In this document: positions 1-6,804 of the stretch, one piece after another
Numbering within the stretch: the first letter of the stretch is position 1
How the letters are laid out: each line of letters opens with the position of its first letter
Assembly (NCBI GenBank): GCA_905207535.1
Contig: CAJLLX010000048.1
Location: 1 to 13,714 of the forward strand
Direction of reading: 5' to 3'
DNA length: 13,714 bases
Source of the DNA: an uncultured Muribaculaceae bacterium
GTDB lineage: Bacteria > Bacteroidota > Bacteroidia > Bacteroidales > Muribaculaceae
Made by a program: the position numbers and the translations under genes
Notes under the pieces: generated by a model
Databases searched by the model: none
What the model was told of the DNA's origin: nothing
What the model saw: the letters and a program-made list of their open reading frames with translations, nothing else

Positions 1-68
1 AATACGCATTAACTCAAACAATTAACGTGGGCGCATCATCCGCCTATACCTATTACGAAATAAGCGAT

Positions 69-1451
69 ATGAACAAAACTCACCGGGAGCTTTGGCAGGA
101 TTGCCTGCGCATCATTGCCGACAACATCTCTCCCGAGCAATACAAAGCATGGTTCGAGCCCATCACGTGTGTAGGCTTTGAGAACGACTGGGTGACCCTT
201 TCGGTGCCCTCGGCCTTCTTCAAAGAGCACATCGAGGGGACCTACCTCAATCTGCTCGGCATGACACTCCGCCGCGTCTTCGGCGCCGGGGTGAAGCTCC
301 GCTATGAGTATTTTCAGATCAGCAATCAGCCCGACACCACCATCCGTGAGGCCGGTCTGACAGCCTCGTCGCCTGTGAAGCCCCGGCCGCAGGGGGGCAT
401 GTTTCGCACGGCTCCCGTGGCCACCTTCGATTCGCAGCTCAATCCCCGCTACACCTTTGAGAACTATTGCGGCTCAGCCTGCAACAAGATAGCCCGCGCC
501 ATCGGCGAGGCGATAGCCAACGATCCCAAGTGCAAGACCTTCAACCCCCTCTTCGTCTACGGACCGAGCGGCGTGGGCAAGACCCACCTCATCCAGGCCA
601 TCGGCATCAAGATCCGCGAGCACAATCCGTTGGCACGCATCCTCTATGTGAGCGCCCGACTGTTCGAGAGCCAGTTTACCGTAGCGTCGCATGGCGGCAA
701 GATCAACGAGTTTATCAACTTCTATCAGAGCATCGACACTCTGATCATCGACGATATCCAGGATCTGATCAACAAGCCCGGCACCCAGAGCGCCTTCTTC
801 CATATCTTCAACCACCTGCACATGAATCAGCGGCAGATCATACTGTCGTCGGACTGCTGCCCGACTGACCTCAAAGGGATGCCCGAGCGACTGCTGACCA
901 GATTCAAGTGGGGTATGACTGTGGAGCTGGAGCGCCCCGATCTGCAGCTGCGACGCGAAGTGCTTCGCATGAAAGCCCTGCAGGACGGTCTGTCGATCCC
1001 CGACGAAGTGCTCGACTTCATCGCCGAGAATGTCACCGACAGTGTGCGCGAGCTGGAGGGGATAGTGGTGTCGCTGCTGGCCCATGCCACAGTGACCAAC
1101 CGTGAGATTACCGTAGATCTCGCCCGCATGGTGATGTCGCGCGTGGTGAAGATGCATCGGCGTGTGCTCAACTTCGAGATGATAGCGCAGAGCGTGGCCG
1201 CCCACTACGGCCTCGACCCCGACGACATCTTCAGCAAGTCGCGCAAGCGCGAGATCTCCGACGCCCGTCAGATGATCATGTACATGGCCAAGAAGCATGC
1301 CCACATGCCCTTCAAGGCTATCGGCACCCGGCTGTCGCGCAATCACTCCACCGTGATTCATGCTTGCAAGAACATCGAGGAGCGCCTCCCCTTCGAGAAG
1401 CAGCTGCAGGAGGATGTGGCAGCGATAGAGAAGTCGTTCGTCGAGGAGTAA
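69..1451 (+). CDS. dnaA: Chromosomal replication initiator protein DnaA
   Basis: AAA+ ATPase that binds DnaA boxes and opens the replication origin. The 460-residue product has all four domains. Domain I (about 1-85) begins ELWQDCLRII and includes YKAWFEPI. A short variable linker follows (about 90-125). The AAA+ domain has Walker A GPSGVGKT (165-172), Walker B LIIDDIQ (225-231), arginine finger R278 in LLTRFKWG and sensor-2 R327 in VRELEG. The C-terminal helix-turn-helix domain ends with the signature NHSTVIHAC at 425-433. I start at ATG 69 because family similarity begins there; a GTG at 27 in the same frame would only add 14 unrelated residues. Oddity: the signature normally reads DHxTV, so its first residue is Asn here instead of Asp. 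No promoter is visible in the 68 bp upstream and no cluster of DnaA boxes flanks the gene, so oriC is probably elsewhere. Identity is very secure. Confidence 0.97.
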   Translation: MNKTHRELWQDCLRIIADNISPEQYKAWFEPITCVGFENDWVTLSVPSAFFKEHIEGTYLNLLGMTLRRVFGAGVKLRYEYFQISNQPDTTIREAGLTASSPVKPRPQGGMFRTAPVATFDSQLNPRYTFENYCGSACNKIARAIGEAIANDPKCKTFNPLFVYGPSGVGKTHLIQAIGIKIREHNPLARILYVSARLFESQFTVASHGGKINEFINFYQSIDTLIIDDIQDLINKPGTQSAFFHIFNHLHMNQRQIILSSDCCPTDLKGMPERLLTRFKWGMTVELERPDLQLRREVLRMKALQDGLSIPDEVLDFIAENVTDSVRELEGIVVSLLAHATVTNREITVDLARMVMSRVVKMHRRVLNFEMIAQSVAAHYGLDPDDIFSKSRKREISDARQMIMYMAKKHAHMPFKAIGTRLSRNHSTVIHACKNIEERLPFEKQLQEDVAAIEKSFVEE

Positions 1452-1463
1452 GCCTCCCGGCGA

Positions 1464-1496
1464 GTTGGCACTTTGAGGTATAGGGGTTGGCACTTT
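1464..1496 (+). repeat. Two direct repeats GTTGGCACTTT, 22 bp apart
   Basis: The 11-mer GTTGGCACTTT occurs at 1464-1474 and 1486-1496, just after the dnaA stop codon. The period of 22 bp is about two helical turns, so both copies would present the same face of the DNA. Each copy is followed by a short A/T-rich stretch (gaggtata, tggatatt). The function is unknown. A tandem protein-binding site is the simplest inference; a remnant of a small duplication is the alternative. Confidence 0.55.
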
Positions 1497-1552
1497 TGGA
1501 TATTAATGTCGCTTAAAAGCGCACAACTCCCCTCCGACAGCCCGTAAGATGT

Positions 1553-1585
1553 ATGCCCGCATTTGTGCGGGCATTTGTTTTTTTG
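1553..1585 (+). terminator. Intrinsic terminator after dnaA
   Basis: A perfect 9-bp stem, ATGCCCGCA (1553-1561) with TGCGGGCAT (1566-1574), closes a TTTG tetraloop and is followed directly by a T-rich run, TTGTTTTTTTG (1575-1585). This is the classical Rho-independent form. It separates dnaA from the amidase gene. Its left arm happens to contain an ATG in frame with the amidase, which is a false start. Confidence 0.85.
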
Positions 1586-1593
1586 TATCTTTG
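1562..1593 (+). promoter_or_regulatory. Bacteroidota-type promoter for the amidase gene
   Basis: The -7 element TATCTTTG (1586-1593) matches TAnnTTTG exactly. A TTTG at 1562-1565 lies 20 bp upstream, as expected for the -33 element of the primary sigma factor in Bacteroidota. Transcription would begin around 1598-1601, leaving a leader of about 20 nt before ATG 1622. The -33 TTTG is the loop of the dnaA terminator and the spacer contains its U-tract, so terminator and promoter share the same bases. Confidence 0.75.
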
Positions 1594-1621
1594 TAACGTA
1601 TTTTATCTATCTGAACAAGCA

Positions 1622-2863
1622 ATGCACTCTTCAGGAGCGACATATATATATAGAATCATTACCGCCCTCATGCTGATGCTGCTTGCAGCCGCGCCGTGTG
1701 TCACGCTGCAGGCCAAGCAGTTTACGGTCACGCTCGATGCCGGCCACGGAGGGAAGGACTACGGCGCCCTGGGCAAAGACACCAACGAAAAGACGGTGAC
1801 TCTGGCGGTGGTGCGCCGTCTGGGCGACCTTATCGAGAAAAATATCGAGGATGTGAAGGTGGTGTACACCCGCAAGACCGACTGCTTTGTGGAGCTGTCG
1901 GAGCGTGCATCCATAGCCAACAAGGCCGGGAGTGACCTCTTCATTTCCGTGCATATCAACTCTGTGGACAAGCGCAACCGCAACCGCACCCACATCCAGG
2001 GCTGTCAGGTCTATACCCTCGGATTGCACAAGACCGCAGAAAACCTGGCGGTAGCCAAGCGAGAGAACGCCGTGATGGAGCTGGAGGCCGACCACACCGA
2101 GAAGTATGCCGGCTTCGATGCCAATTCGCTTGAGAGCGACATCATTTTTGAGCTGTCGCAGAACAAGCGCATGGAGCAGAGCATAGAGTTCGCAGACGCC
2201 GTGCACACACAGCTGGTCGACATGGCCGGACGCGAGCCCAAGGGGGTGCGTCAGGCCGGTTTCTGGGTGCTGTGGGCCACCTCGATGCCCTCGGTGCTGG
2301 TGGAGCTCGACTTCATCTGCAATCCCGACTCCGAGAAGTATCTCGCCTCCGACGAGGGGCAGGAAGAGATGGTGACAGCCATCTACAATGCCTTCTGCGC
2401 TTATTACAATACGTATGCACCCCAGATCACCGGCAAACAGCTCGTGGCCGCCAAGGCCATAGAGCTCCCCGGCAGGGATCGCCGCCACGATGCCGACTCC
2501 GCTCCGCGGCTCCGCGTACAGGTAGAAGAGGCTCCACGTGACACTCCCGTAGCCGAGACTCCTGCCAAAGGTGCCCCGACGGCCAAGGGCGGTATACCGA
2601 TGATCGACAGCTCCGACGATACCCCGCGCTATTACGTGCAGATACTTGCCAGCAGCGATCCGGTAAAGAGCACATCGCCCGAACTAAAGCACCTCGAAGG
2701 TGTGGAGTATTACCGCGACGGAGGGATGTACAAATATGCCGTCGGAGTGGCCGAAAGTGAGGCCGATGCCAAAAAGCTGCTGAAAAAAGTGAAAAAATCG
2801 TTTCCCGGGTGTTTCATAGTTAAGATGCTGCGAGGCAAACGGGTGGATTTCATACTCCCGTAG
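1622..2863 (+). CDS. Secreted N-acetylmuramoyl-L-alanine amidase with C-terminal SPOR domain
   Basis: Zinc amidase (Amidase_3, AmiC/CwlV-like) that cleaves the MurNAc-L-Ala bond, releasing stem peptides from peptidoglycan, probably during septum splitting. The 413-residue protein has a signal peptide (R11, hydrophobic core 12-24, likely cleavage after A31 in TLQA-KQF). The catalytic domain covers about 33-265: H42 in DAGHGG, E94 in LSERAS and H111 in SVHIN are the expected zinc ligands, and E228 in VLVELDFICNP is the catalytic glutamate. A low-complexity linker (about 275-330) leads to a SPOR domain (about 336-413, starting RYYVQILA), a fold that binds glycan strands lacking stem peptides. 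I start at ATG 1622 because it lies about 22 nt after the predicted transcription start and gives a clean signal peptide; the in-frame ATG at 1553 is inside the terminator and upstream of the promoter. The MCE gene follows 85 bp later, probably in the same transcript. Confidence 0.93.
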   Translation: MHSSGATYIYRIITALMLMLLAAAPCVTLQAKQFTVTLDAGHGGKDYGALGKDTNEKTVTLAVVRRLGDLIEKNIEDVKVVYTRKTDCFVELSERASIANKAGSDLFISVHINSVDKRNRNRTHIQGCQVYTLGLHKTAENLAVAKRENAVMELEADHTEKYAGFDANSLESDIIFELSQNKRMEQSIEFADAVHTQLVDMAGREPKGVRQAGFWVLWATSMPSVLVELDFICNPDSEKYLASDEGQEEMVTAIYNAFCAYYNTYAPQITGKQLVAAKAIELPGRDRRHDADSAPRLRVQVEEAPRDTPVAETPAKGAPTAKGGIPMIDSSDDTPRYYVQILASSDPVKSTSPELKHLEGVEYYRDGGMYKYAVGVAESEADAKKLLKKVKKSFPGCFIVKMLRGKRVDFILP

Positions 2864-2896
2864 GCCCTTGGCGGCCCGTAGTCGCCGCGCTGACGG

Positions 2897-2918
2897 GAAA
2901 AGAGAGAAGAAAATAATT
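2897..2918 (+). repeat. Purine-rich leader element, copy 1
   Basis: The sequence AAAGAGAGAA-GA-AAATAATT (2899-2918, preceded by GA) lies 30 nt before the MCE start codon. A near copy occurs at 3908-3927 before malQ, differing by one indel position. It follows a possible 5-bp hairpin (CCCGT 2875-2879 with ACGGG 2893-2897). It may be an A-rich translation-enhancing leader, which is common in Bacteroidota, or a shared processing or binding site. Confidence 0.4.
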
Positions 2919-2948
2919 GATAGAACATAGAAACTGAACAGAAGAGAG

Positions 2949-3845
2949 ATGAAGTCGTTGAAAAAAGAGTTGATAATTGGCCTTTGCGTGCTCATAGCAC
3001 TTTTAGTGCTCTTTTTCGGCATCAACTTCCTGAAAGGAGTGAATATTTTTAAAGCTGCCAACTACTATTATGCCACATATACCAATGCTGCGGGCCTGCA
3101 GCAGTCGGCACCGGTGACCCTCGACGGATTTAAGGTGGGACAGGTGAGGGAGATCAACTACGATTACACCAATCCGGGGCATGTGAAGGTAGAGCTGAGT
3201 GTCGACCGCGAGCTCCGCATCCCCAAGGGGTCGGAAGCCGTCATCGAGCAGGACCTTCTGGGCACTGCCACAGTGGTGCTGCATCTTTCGGATGCCAAGG
3301 AGTATGAGGAGGTGGGCGCCACGCTCTTAAGCCACACCCAGAAGGGTATGCTTGACAATGTGACATCGACTGTGATGCCTCAGCTCGGCTCGACTTTCGC
3401 CAAGATCGACTCGCTGCTGGTGAACCTCAACGCTCTGGTGGCAGATCCGGCGCTTGCCAAGTCGGTGGGACGTCTCGACGCCATCACGCTCAATCTCGAG
3501 GTCACTCTGCGTCAACTGCGCGCCTCGGCCGGAGCTCTTCCTCCGGTGATCAAGAATGTCGACGGCCTCACCTCCAACCTCAATACGGTCAGCTCCGACC
3601 TTGCGGTGGTTTCCGGCAAGCTCAAGGAGGCTCCGGTCGATTCGCTGATGAACAATATCACCTCCATCTCCGCCAACCTCAAGGAGCTTTCGGCTACGCT
3701 CAACAATCCCGACTCGTCGCTGGGCCTCATCACCCACGACCGCGAGCTTTACGATAATCTGAACAACTGCGCGGCATCGCTTGATTCGTTGCTGATCGAT
3801 GTCAAGAAGAACCCCAAGCGCTATATCAGCATCAAGCTGCTTTGA
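2949..3845 (+). CDS. MCE/MlaD-family lipid-transport substrate-binding protein
   Basis: Single-pass inner-membrane protein of the MCE (mammalian cell entry)/MlaD family, which forms hexameric periplasmic rings that move phospholipid between membranes together with an MlaE-type permease and an MlaF-type ATPase. Of 298 residues, a short basic N-terminus (KSLKKE) precedes one transmembrane helix at about 8-28. The MCE domain follows at about 38-115, with AGLQQSAPVTLDGFKVGQV in the usual place. Residues about 125-260 are rich in heptad-like Leu/Ser/Asn patterns, indicating a long helical coiled coil. The C-terminus has LYDNLNNCAASLDSLL and ends NPKRYISIKLL, a pattern I associate with Bacteroidota members. 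No MlaE or MlaF gene lies in this window, so partners must be encoded elsewhere. It follows the amidase gene by 85 bp in the same direction. Confidence 0.88.
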   Translation: MKSLKKELIIGLCVLIALLVLFFGINFLKGVNIFKAANYYYATYTNAAGLQQSAPVTLDGFKVGQVREINYDYTNPGHVKVELSVDRELRIPKGSEAVIEQDLLGTATVVLHLSDAKEYEEVGATLLSHTQKGMLDNVTSTVMPQLGSTFAKIDSLLVNLNALVADPALAKSVGRLDAITLNLEVTLRQLRASAGALPPVIKNVDGLTSNLNTVSSDLAVVSGKLKEAPVDSLMNNITSISANLKELSATLNNPDSSLGLITHDRELYDNLNNCAASLDSLLIDVKKNPKRYISIKLL

Positions 3846-3907
3846 TGAGCGTATGCCATCGCTTGTCGCGGGCCGTGGGGCTTAACCCCTTGCCGGCTAC
3901 AGGCCCT

Positions 3908-3927
3908 GAAAGAGAGAAAAAATAATT
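3908..3927 (+). repeat. Purine-rich leader element, copy 2
   Basis: AAAGAGAGAA-A-AAATAATT (3909-3927, preceded by G) matches the element at 2897-2918 over 18 positions, with one indel. It sits 39 nt before the malQ ATG, downstream of a GC-rich stretch that can fold GGGG-cttaa-CCCC (3877-3889). Whether both copies act alike is unknown. Confidence 0.4.
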
Positions 3928-3951
3928 TTACTTACATCATATTGTGATTCT

Positions 3952-3959
3952 TATATTTA
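3952..3959 (+). promoter_or_regulatory. Weak candidate -7 element before malQ
   Basis: TATATTTA differs from TAnnTTTG at the last base. It is only 7 bp from the malQ ATG at 3967, so transcription from it would give an almost leaderless message. A TTTTA at 3926-3930 is about 21 bp upstream but is not a good TTTG. malQ may instead be read through from the amidase-MCE transcript across a 121-bp gap. Confidence 0.2.
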
Positions 3960-3966
3960 ATACCCT

Positions 3967-6639
3967 ATGAATCTGCTATTCAGCGTAGACTATCGCACCA
4001 ACTGGGGCGAGCAGCTCTATATTACGGGCAATATCCCGCAGCTGGGAGAGGGCGACCCTGCCAAGGCTGTCAGGCTTGAACTCAAGGGCGAACAGTCGTG
4101 GCGTCTCGCCATCACGTTGCCGAAAGGGATCAAGGAATTTGAGTATTCCTATATCGTGCGCCACGACAACGGCTCCGAGCGTCACGAATGGGGCAAACCG
4201 CACACATTCCGGGCTGCCGACGGCGCCACGGAGTATCGCATCGAGGACCACTGGAAGGATCAGCCGCTCGACAAGCCTTTCTATTCGGTAGTATTCTCCG
4301 ACTGTGTGTGCAAGCGCCGCAATCCGTCGCTTCCCGCAGTGGGAGGCCCCGGGATGCTGCTGCTGAGCGTTGATGCGCCTATGGTGGGCAGCGACGAGGT
4401 GGTGGCTGTCACCGGTTCGTGCGACGCCTTAGGCAACTGGACTAAGCCTGTGGTGATGAGCGATGCCAACTATCCCACCTGGACCTGCGCCGTGCCTATG
4501 GCCGGGATGCCCCAAAAGGTGGAGTATAAATTTGTCATCCTCAAGACCACTACCAAAGAAATTGTGGCATGGGAGCTGTGCGCCAACCGTCAGCTCGAAT
4601 TGTCGATCGGGCAGGCAGGGGAGTGCCTCATGGTCAACGGGCTGCGCATAGCCAATCCGCTGCCCAACTGGCGCGGTGCCGGCGTGGCCATCCCGGTGTT
4701 CTCGCTCCGCAGCGACGAAGACTTCGGCGTGGGTGAGTTTTATGACCTGAAAAAGATGGTTGACTGGGCCGCGCTCACGGGTCAGAACTTCATACAGGTG
4801 CTTCCGATCAACGACACCACCATGACCCACACCTGGACCGACTCATACCCCTACAACGCCAACTCCTGCTTCGCGCTCCATCCGATGTATCTCCATCTCC
4901 CCGATGTGGGCAAGCTCTCCGATCAGGCTCGCATGGACTACTACGAGGAGATACGACGCGAGCTCAACTCACTCCCGGAGGTAGACTACGAACGCGTAAA
5001 CAATACGAAAAACTCCTATACCCGCGAGCTGTTCGCTCAGGTGCATGCCGAGGCTGTGAAATCGGCCGAATTCAAGCAGTTTGTCAAGGACAATGCCGAC
5101 TGGCTCAAGCCCTACGCCGCATACTGCGTGCTGCGCGACAAATACAACACCTCCGACTTCTCGCAGTGGGGTGAATATGCCACCTACGATGCCGGAAAAA
5201 TCGCAGACTTCATCAAGGCCCACCGCCGCGAGATCGACTATGTCTGCTGGCTGCAGATGCATCTGGCACGCCAGATGAAGGCCGTGCGCCAGTATGCCCA
5301 CGCCCACGGAGTGACCCTCAAAGGCGATATACCTATCGGCATCTCCCGCGAGAGCGTCGACGCATGGATCTCGCCGCGCCTCTTCAACCTCGACTGTCAG
5401 GCCGGCGCTCCGCCCGATGATTTCTCGGTATTGGGGCAGAACTGGGGCTTCCCCACCTACAACTGGGAGGAGATGAACCTCGACGGCTTCGCCTGGTGGA
5501 AGGCTCGCTTCCGCAAGATGGCCGAATATTTCGACATCTACCGCATAGATCATGTGCTCGGATTCTTCCGCATATGGCAGATACCCATCAACCAGCTTCA
5601 CGGCCTGCTTGGCGTGTTCAATCCAGCGCTTCCCTTCACCCCCGACGAGATGCGCGAGAACTTCGACTTCTGGATCAACCCCGAGCTGCATGCCCGCCCC
5701 TACATCATGGAATGGTTCCTTCACGATTTCTTCGGCGAATATACCGACGAGGCACGCCGTCTGTATCTCCGCGCTGTCGGCGACGGCCGCTACGAGCTGC
5801 TGCCCGAATTCGATGATCAGGTGAAGATTGCACGCCATTTCGGCAATCTGCCCGACGACGAAAAGAATACCCGCCTGTGCAATGCCCTGCAGGGCCTCGT
5901 GGATCAGGTGCTCTTCATCGAAGATCCGAAAGAGAAGGGAAAATACCATCCGCGCATCTCGGCGCAGTATACCTACACCTACCGCGCCCTCAACGACTAC
6001 GAGCGCTGGTGCTTCGACCGCCTCTACAACGACTTCTTCTATCACCGCCACAACGACTTCTGGTATGGCAAGGCCATGTGGAAGCTGCCTCCCATCATCG
6101 ATGCCACCTCCATGCTCACCTGTGCCGAGGATCTCGGCATGATCCCCTCGTGCGTGCCTGCCGTGATGCGTGCCCTCGAGATCCTCACCCTCGACATTCA
6201 GCGCATGCCCAAAGATCCCTCGCAGGAGTTTGGCAATCCTGCCGGTTATCCCTACTACTCGGTGTGCACCACCTCCACCCACGATATGGGCGGCATACGC
6301 CAGTGGTGGGAAGAGAATCCCGAGAAGACGCAGCGCTTCTACAACAACATGATGCATGAACATGGCGAAGCACCGGTCTTTGCAGAGCCCTGGGTTTGCG
6401 AGAAGATTCTCGACATGAATCTCCGCGCTCCCTCTATGCTGTGCATTCTCCCGCTTCAGGACTGGCTTTCGATCGATGGCAAACTGCGTCGCTGCAACCC
6501 CTATCAGGAGCAGATCAATGTGCCGTCCGAGTCGCGTCACTACTGGCGCTACCGCATGCATCTCACCCTTGAGGAGCTCCTTGCCGAGAATGTCTTCGCC
6601 AACCATGTTCGCTCTCTGATCAAGGAGTCCGGTCGCTAA
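3967..6639 (+). CDS. malQ: 4-alpha-glucanotransferase (GH77, DPE2-like, two N-terminal CBM20 domains)
   Basis: Cytoplasmic amylomaltase/disproportionating enzyme that transfers glucan chains between malto-oligosaccharides in starch and glycogen metabolism. At 890 residues it is much longer than classical MalQ (about 500-700). Two CBM20 starch-binding domains come first (about 1-95, opening LLFSVDYRTNWGEQLYITGN, and about 130-225, opening MLLLSVDAPM). The GH77 barrel starts near 236 (RGAGVAIPVFSLRS). The nucleophile is D528 in YRIDHVLGFFR, the acid/base is E721 in CAEDLGMIPSCV and the stabilising aspartate is D773 in TSTHDMGG. The nucleophile and acid/base are 193 residues apart, against about 47 in Thermus amylomaltase, which reveals an inserted segment of roughly 145 residues. 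Two CBM20 domains plus this insertion is the architecture of plant cytosolic DPE2. There is no signal peptide. Transcription probably ends at the 6695-6739 hairpin. Family assignment is secure; the preferred acceptor is not visible. Confidence 0.95.
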   Translation: MNLLFSVDYRTNWGEQLYITGNIPQLGEGDPAKAVRLELKGEQSWRLAITLPKGIKEFEYSYIVRHDNGSERHEWGKPHTFRAADGATEYRIEDHWKDQPLDKPFYSVVFSDCVCKRRNPSLPAVGGPGMLLLSVDAPMVGSDEVVAVTGSCDALGNWTKPVVMSDANYPTWTCAVPMAGMPQKVEYKFVILKTTTKEIVAWELCANRQLELSIGQAGECLMVNGLRIANPLPNWRGAGVAIPVFSLRSDEDFGVGEFYDLKKMVDWAALTGQNFIQVLPINDTTMTHTWTDSYPYNANSCFALHPMYLHLPDVGKLSDQARMDYYEEIRRELNSLPEVDYERVNNTKNSYTRELFAQVHAEAVKSAEFKQFVKDNADWLKPYAAYCVLRDKYNTSDFSQWGEYATYDAGKIADFIKAHRREIDYVCWLQMHLARQMKAVRQYAHAHGVTLKGDIPIGISRESVDAWISPRLFNLDCQAGAPPDDFSVLGQNWGFPTYNWEEMNLDGFAWWKARFRKMAEYFDIYRIDHVLGFFRIWQIPINQLHGLLGVFNPALPFTPDEMRENFDFWINPELHARPYIMEWFLHDFFGEYTDEARRLYLRAVGDGRYELLPEFDDQVKIARHFGNLPDDEKNTRLCNALQGLVDQVLFIEDPKEKGKYHPRISAQYTYTYRALNDYERWCFDRLYNDFFYHRHNDFWYGKAMWKLPPIIDATSMLTCAEDLGMIPSCVPAVMRALEILTLDIQRMPKDPSQEFGNPAGYPYYSVCTTSTHDMGGIRQWWEENPEKTQRFYNNMMHEHGEAPVFAEPWVCEKILDMNLRAPSMLCILPLQDWLSIDGKLRRCNPYQEQINVPSESRHYWRYRMHLTLEELLAENVFANHVRSLIKESGR

Positions 6640-6694
6640 TATTGCACCCCGCTTATCGGGTGGCTAATACGCCCGCTTTCAGGCAGAACAACAA

Positions 6695-6739
6695 CGCAAC
6701 CTCCCCGCCACGGCATTGACCGGTGGCGGGGAGGTTGCG
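6695..6739. terminator. Strong bidirectional hairpin between convergent malQ and purT
   Basis: A perfect 16-bp inverted repeat: CGCAACCTCCCCGCCA (6695-6710) with TGGCGGGGAGGTTGCG (6724-6739), around a 13-nt loop that can close a further 3 bp. It lies between two genes that converge on it. On the minus strand the exit is TTGTTGTTCT, which is T-rich and suits termination of purT. On the plus strand the exit (GTATCTTAAAG) is poor in T, so malQ termination there would rely on the stem alone. Confidence 0.75.
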
Positions 6740-6804
6740 GTATCTTAAAGCGTGATGCTTGTCCTGTTCAAATGGGAAGGACGATGCCTTCGGAGGAGAG
6801 CCTG

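Noticed and set aside
474..1493. A 339-codon minus-strand frame over dnaA
   Set aside because: Histidine- and leucine-rich shadow translation without domain features, within an intact dnaA.
1464..1504. Sigma-54 promoter(s) at the TTGGCAC repeats
   Set aside because: A -24 TGGCAC is present twice, but no TTGC -12 element occurs at the required spacing after either copy.
1..1621. Replication origin next to dnaA
   Set aside because: No cluster of TTATCCACA-like boxes or AT-rich unwinding region in 1-68 or 1452-1621; in many Bacteroidota dnaA is not at oriC.
4969..6606. A 545-codon open frame on the minus strand, antisense to malQ
   Set aside because: It lies wholly within malQ, whose domains and catalytic residues are intact. 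Its translation shows no domain and has the biased composition expected from reading a GC-rich gene backwards.
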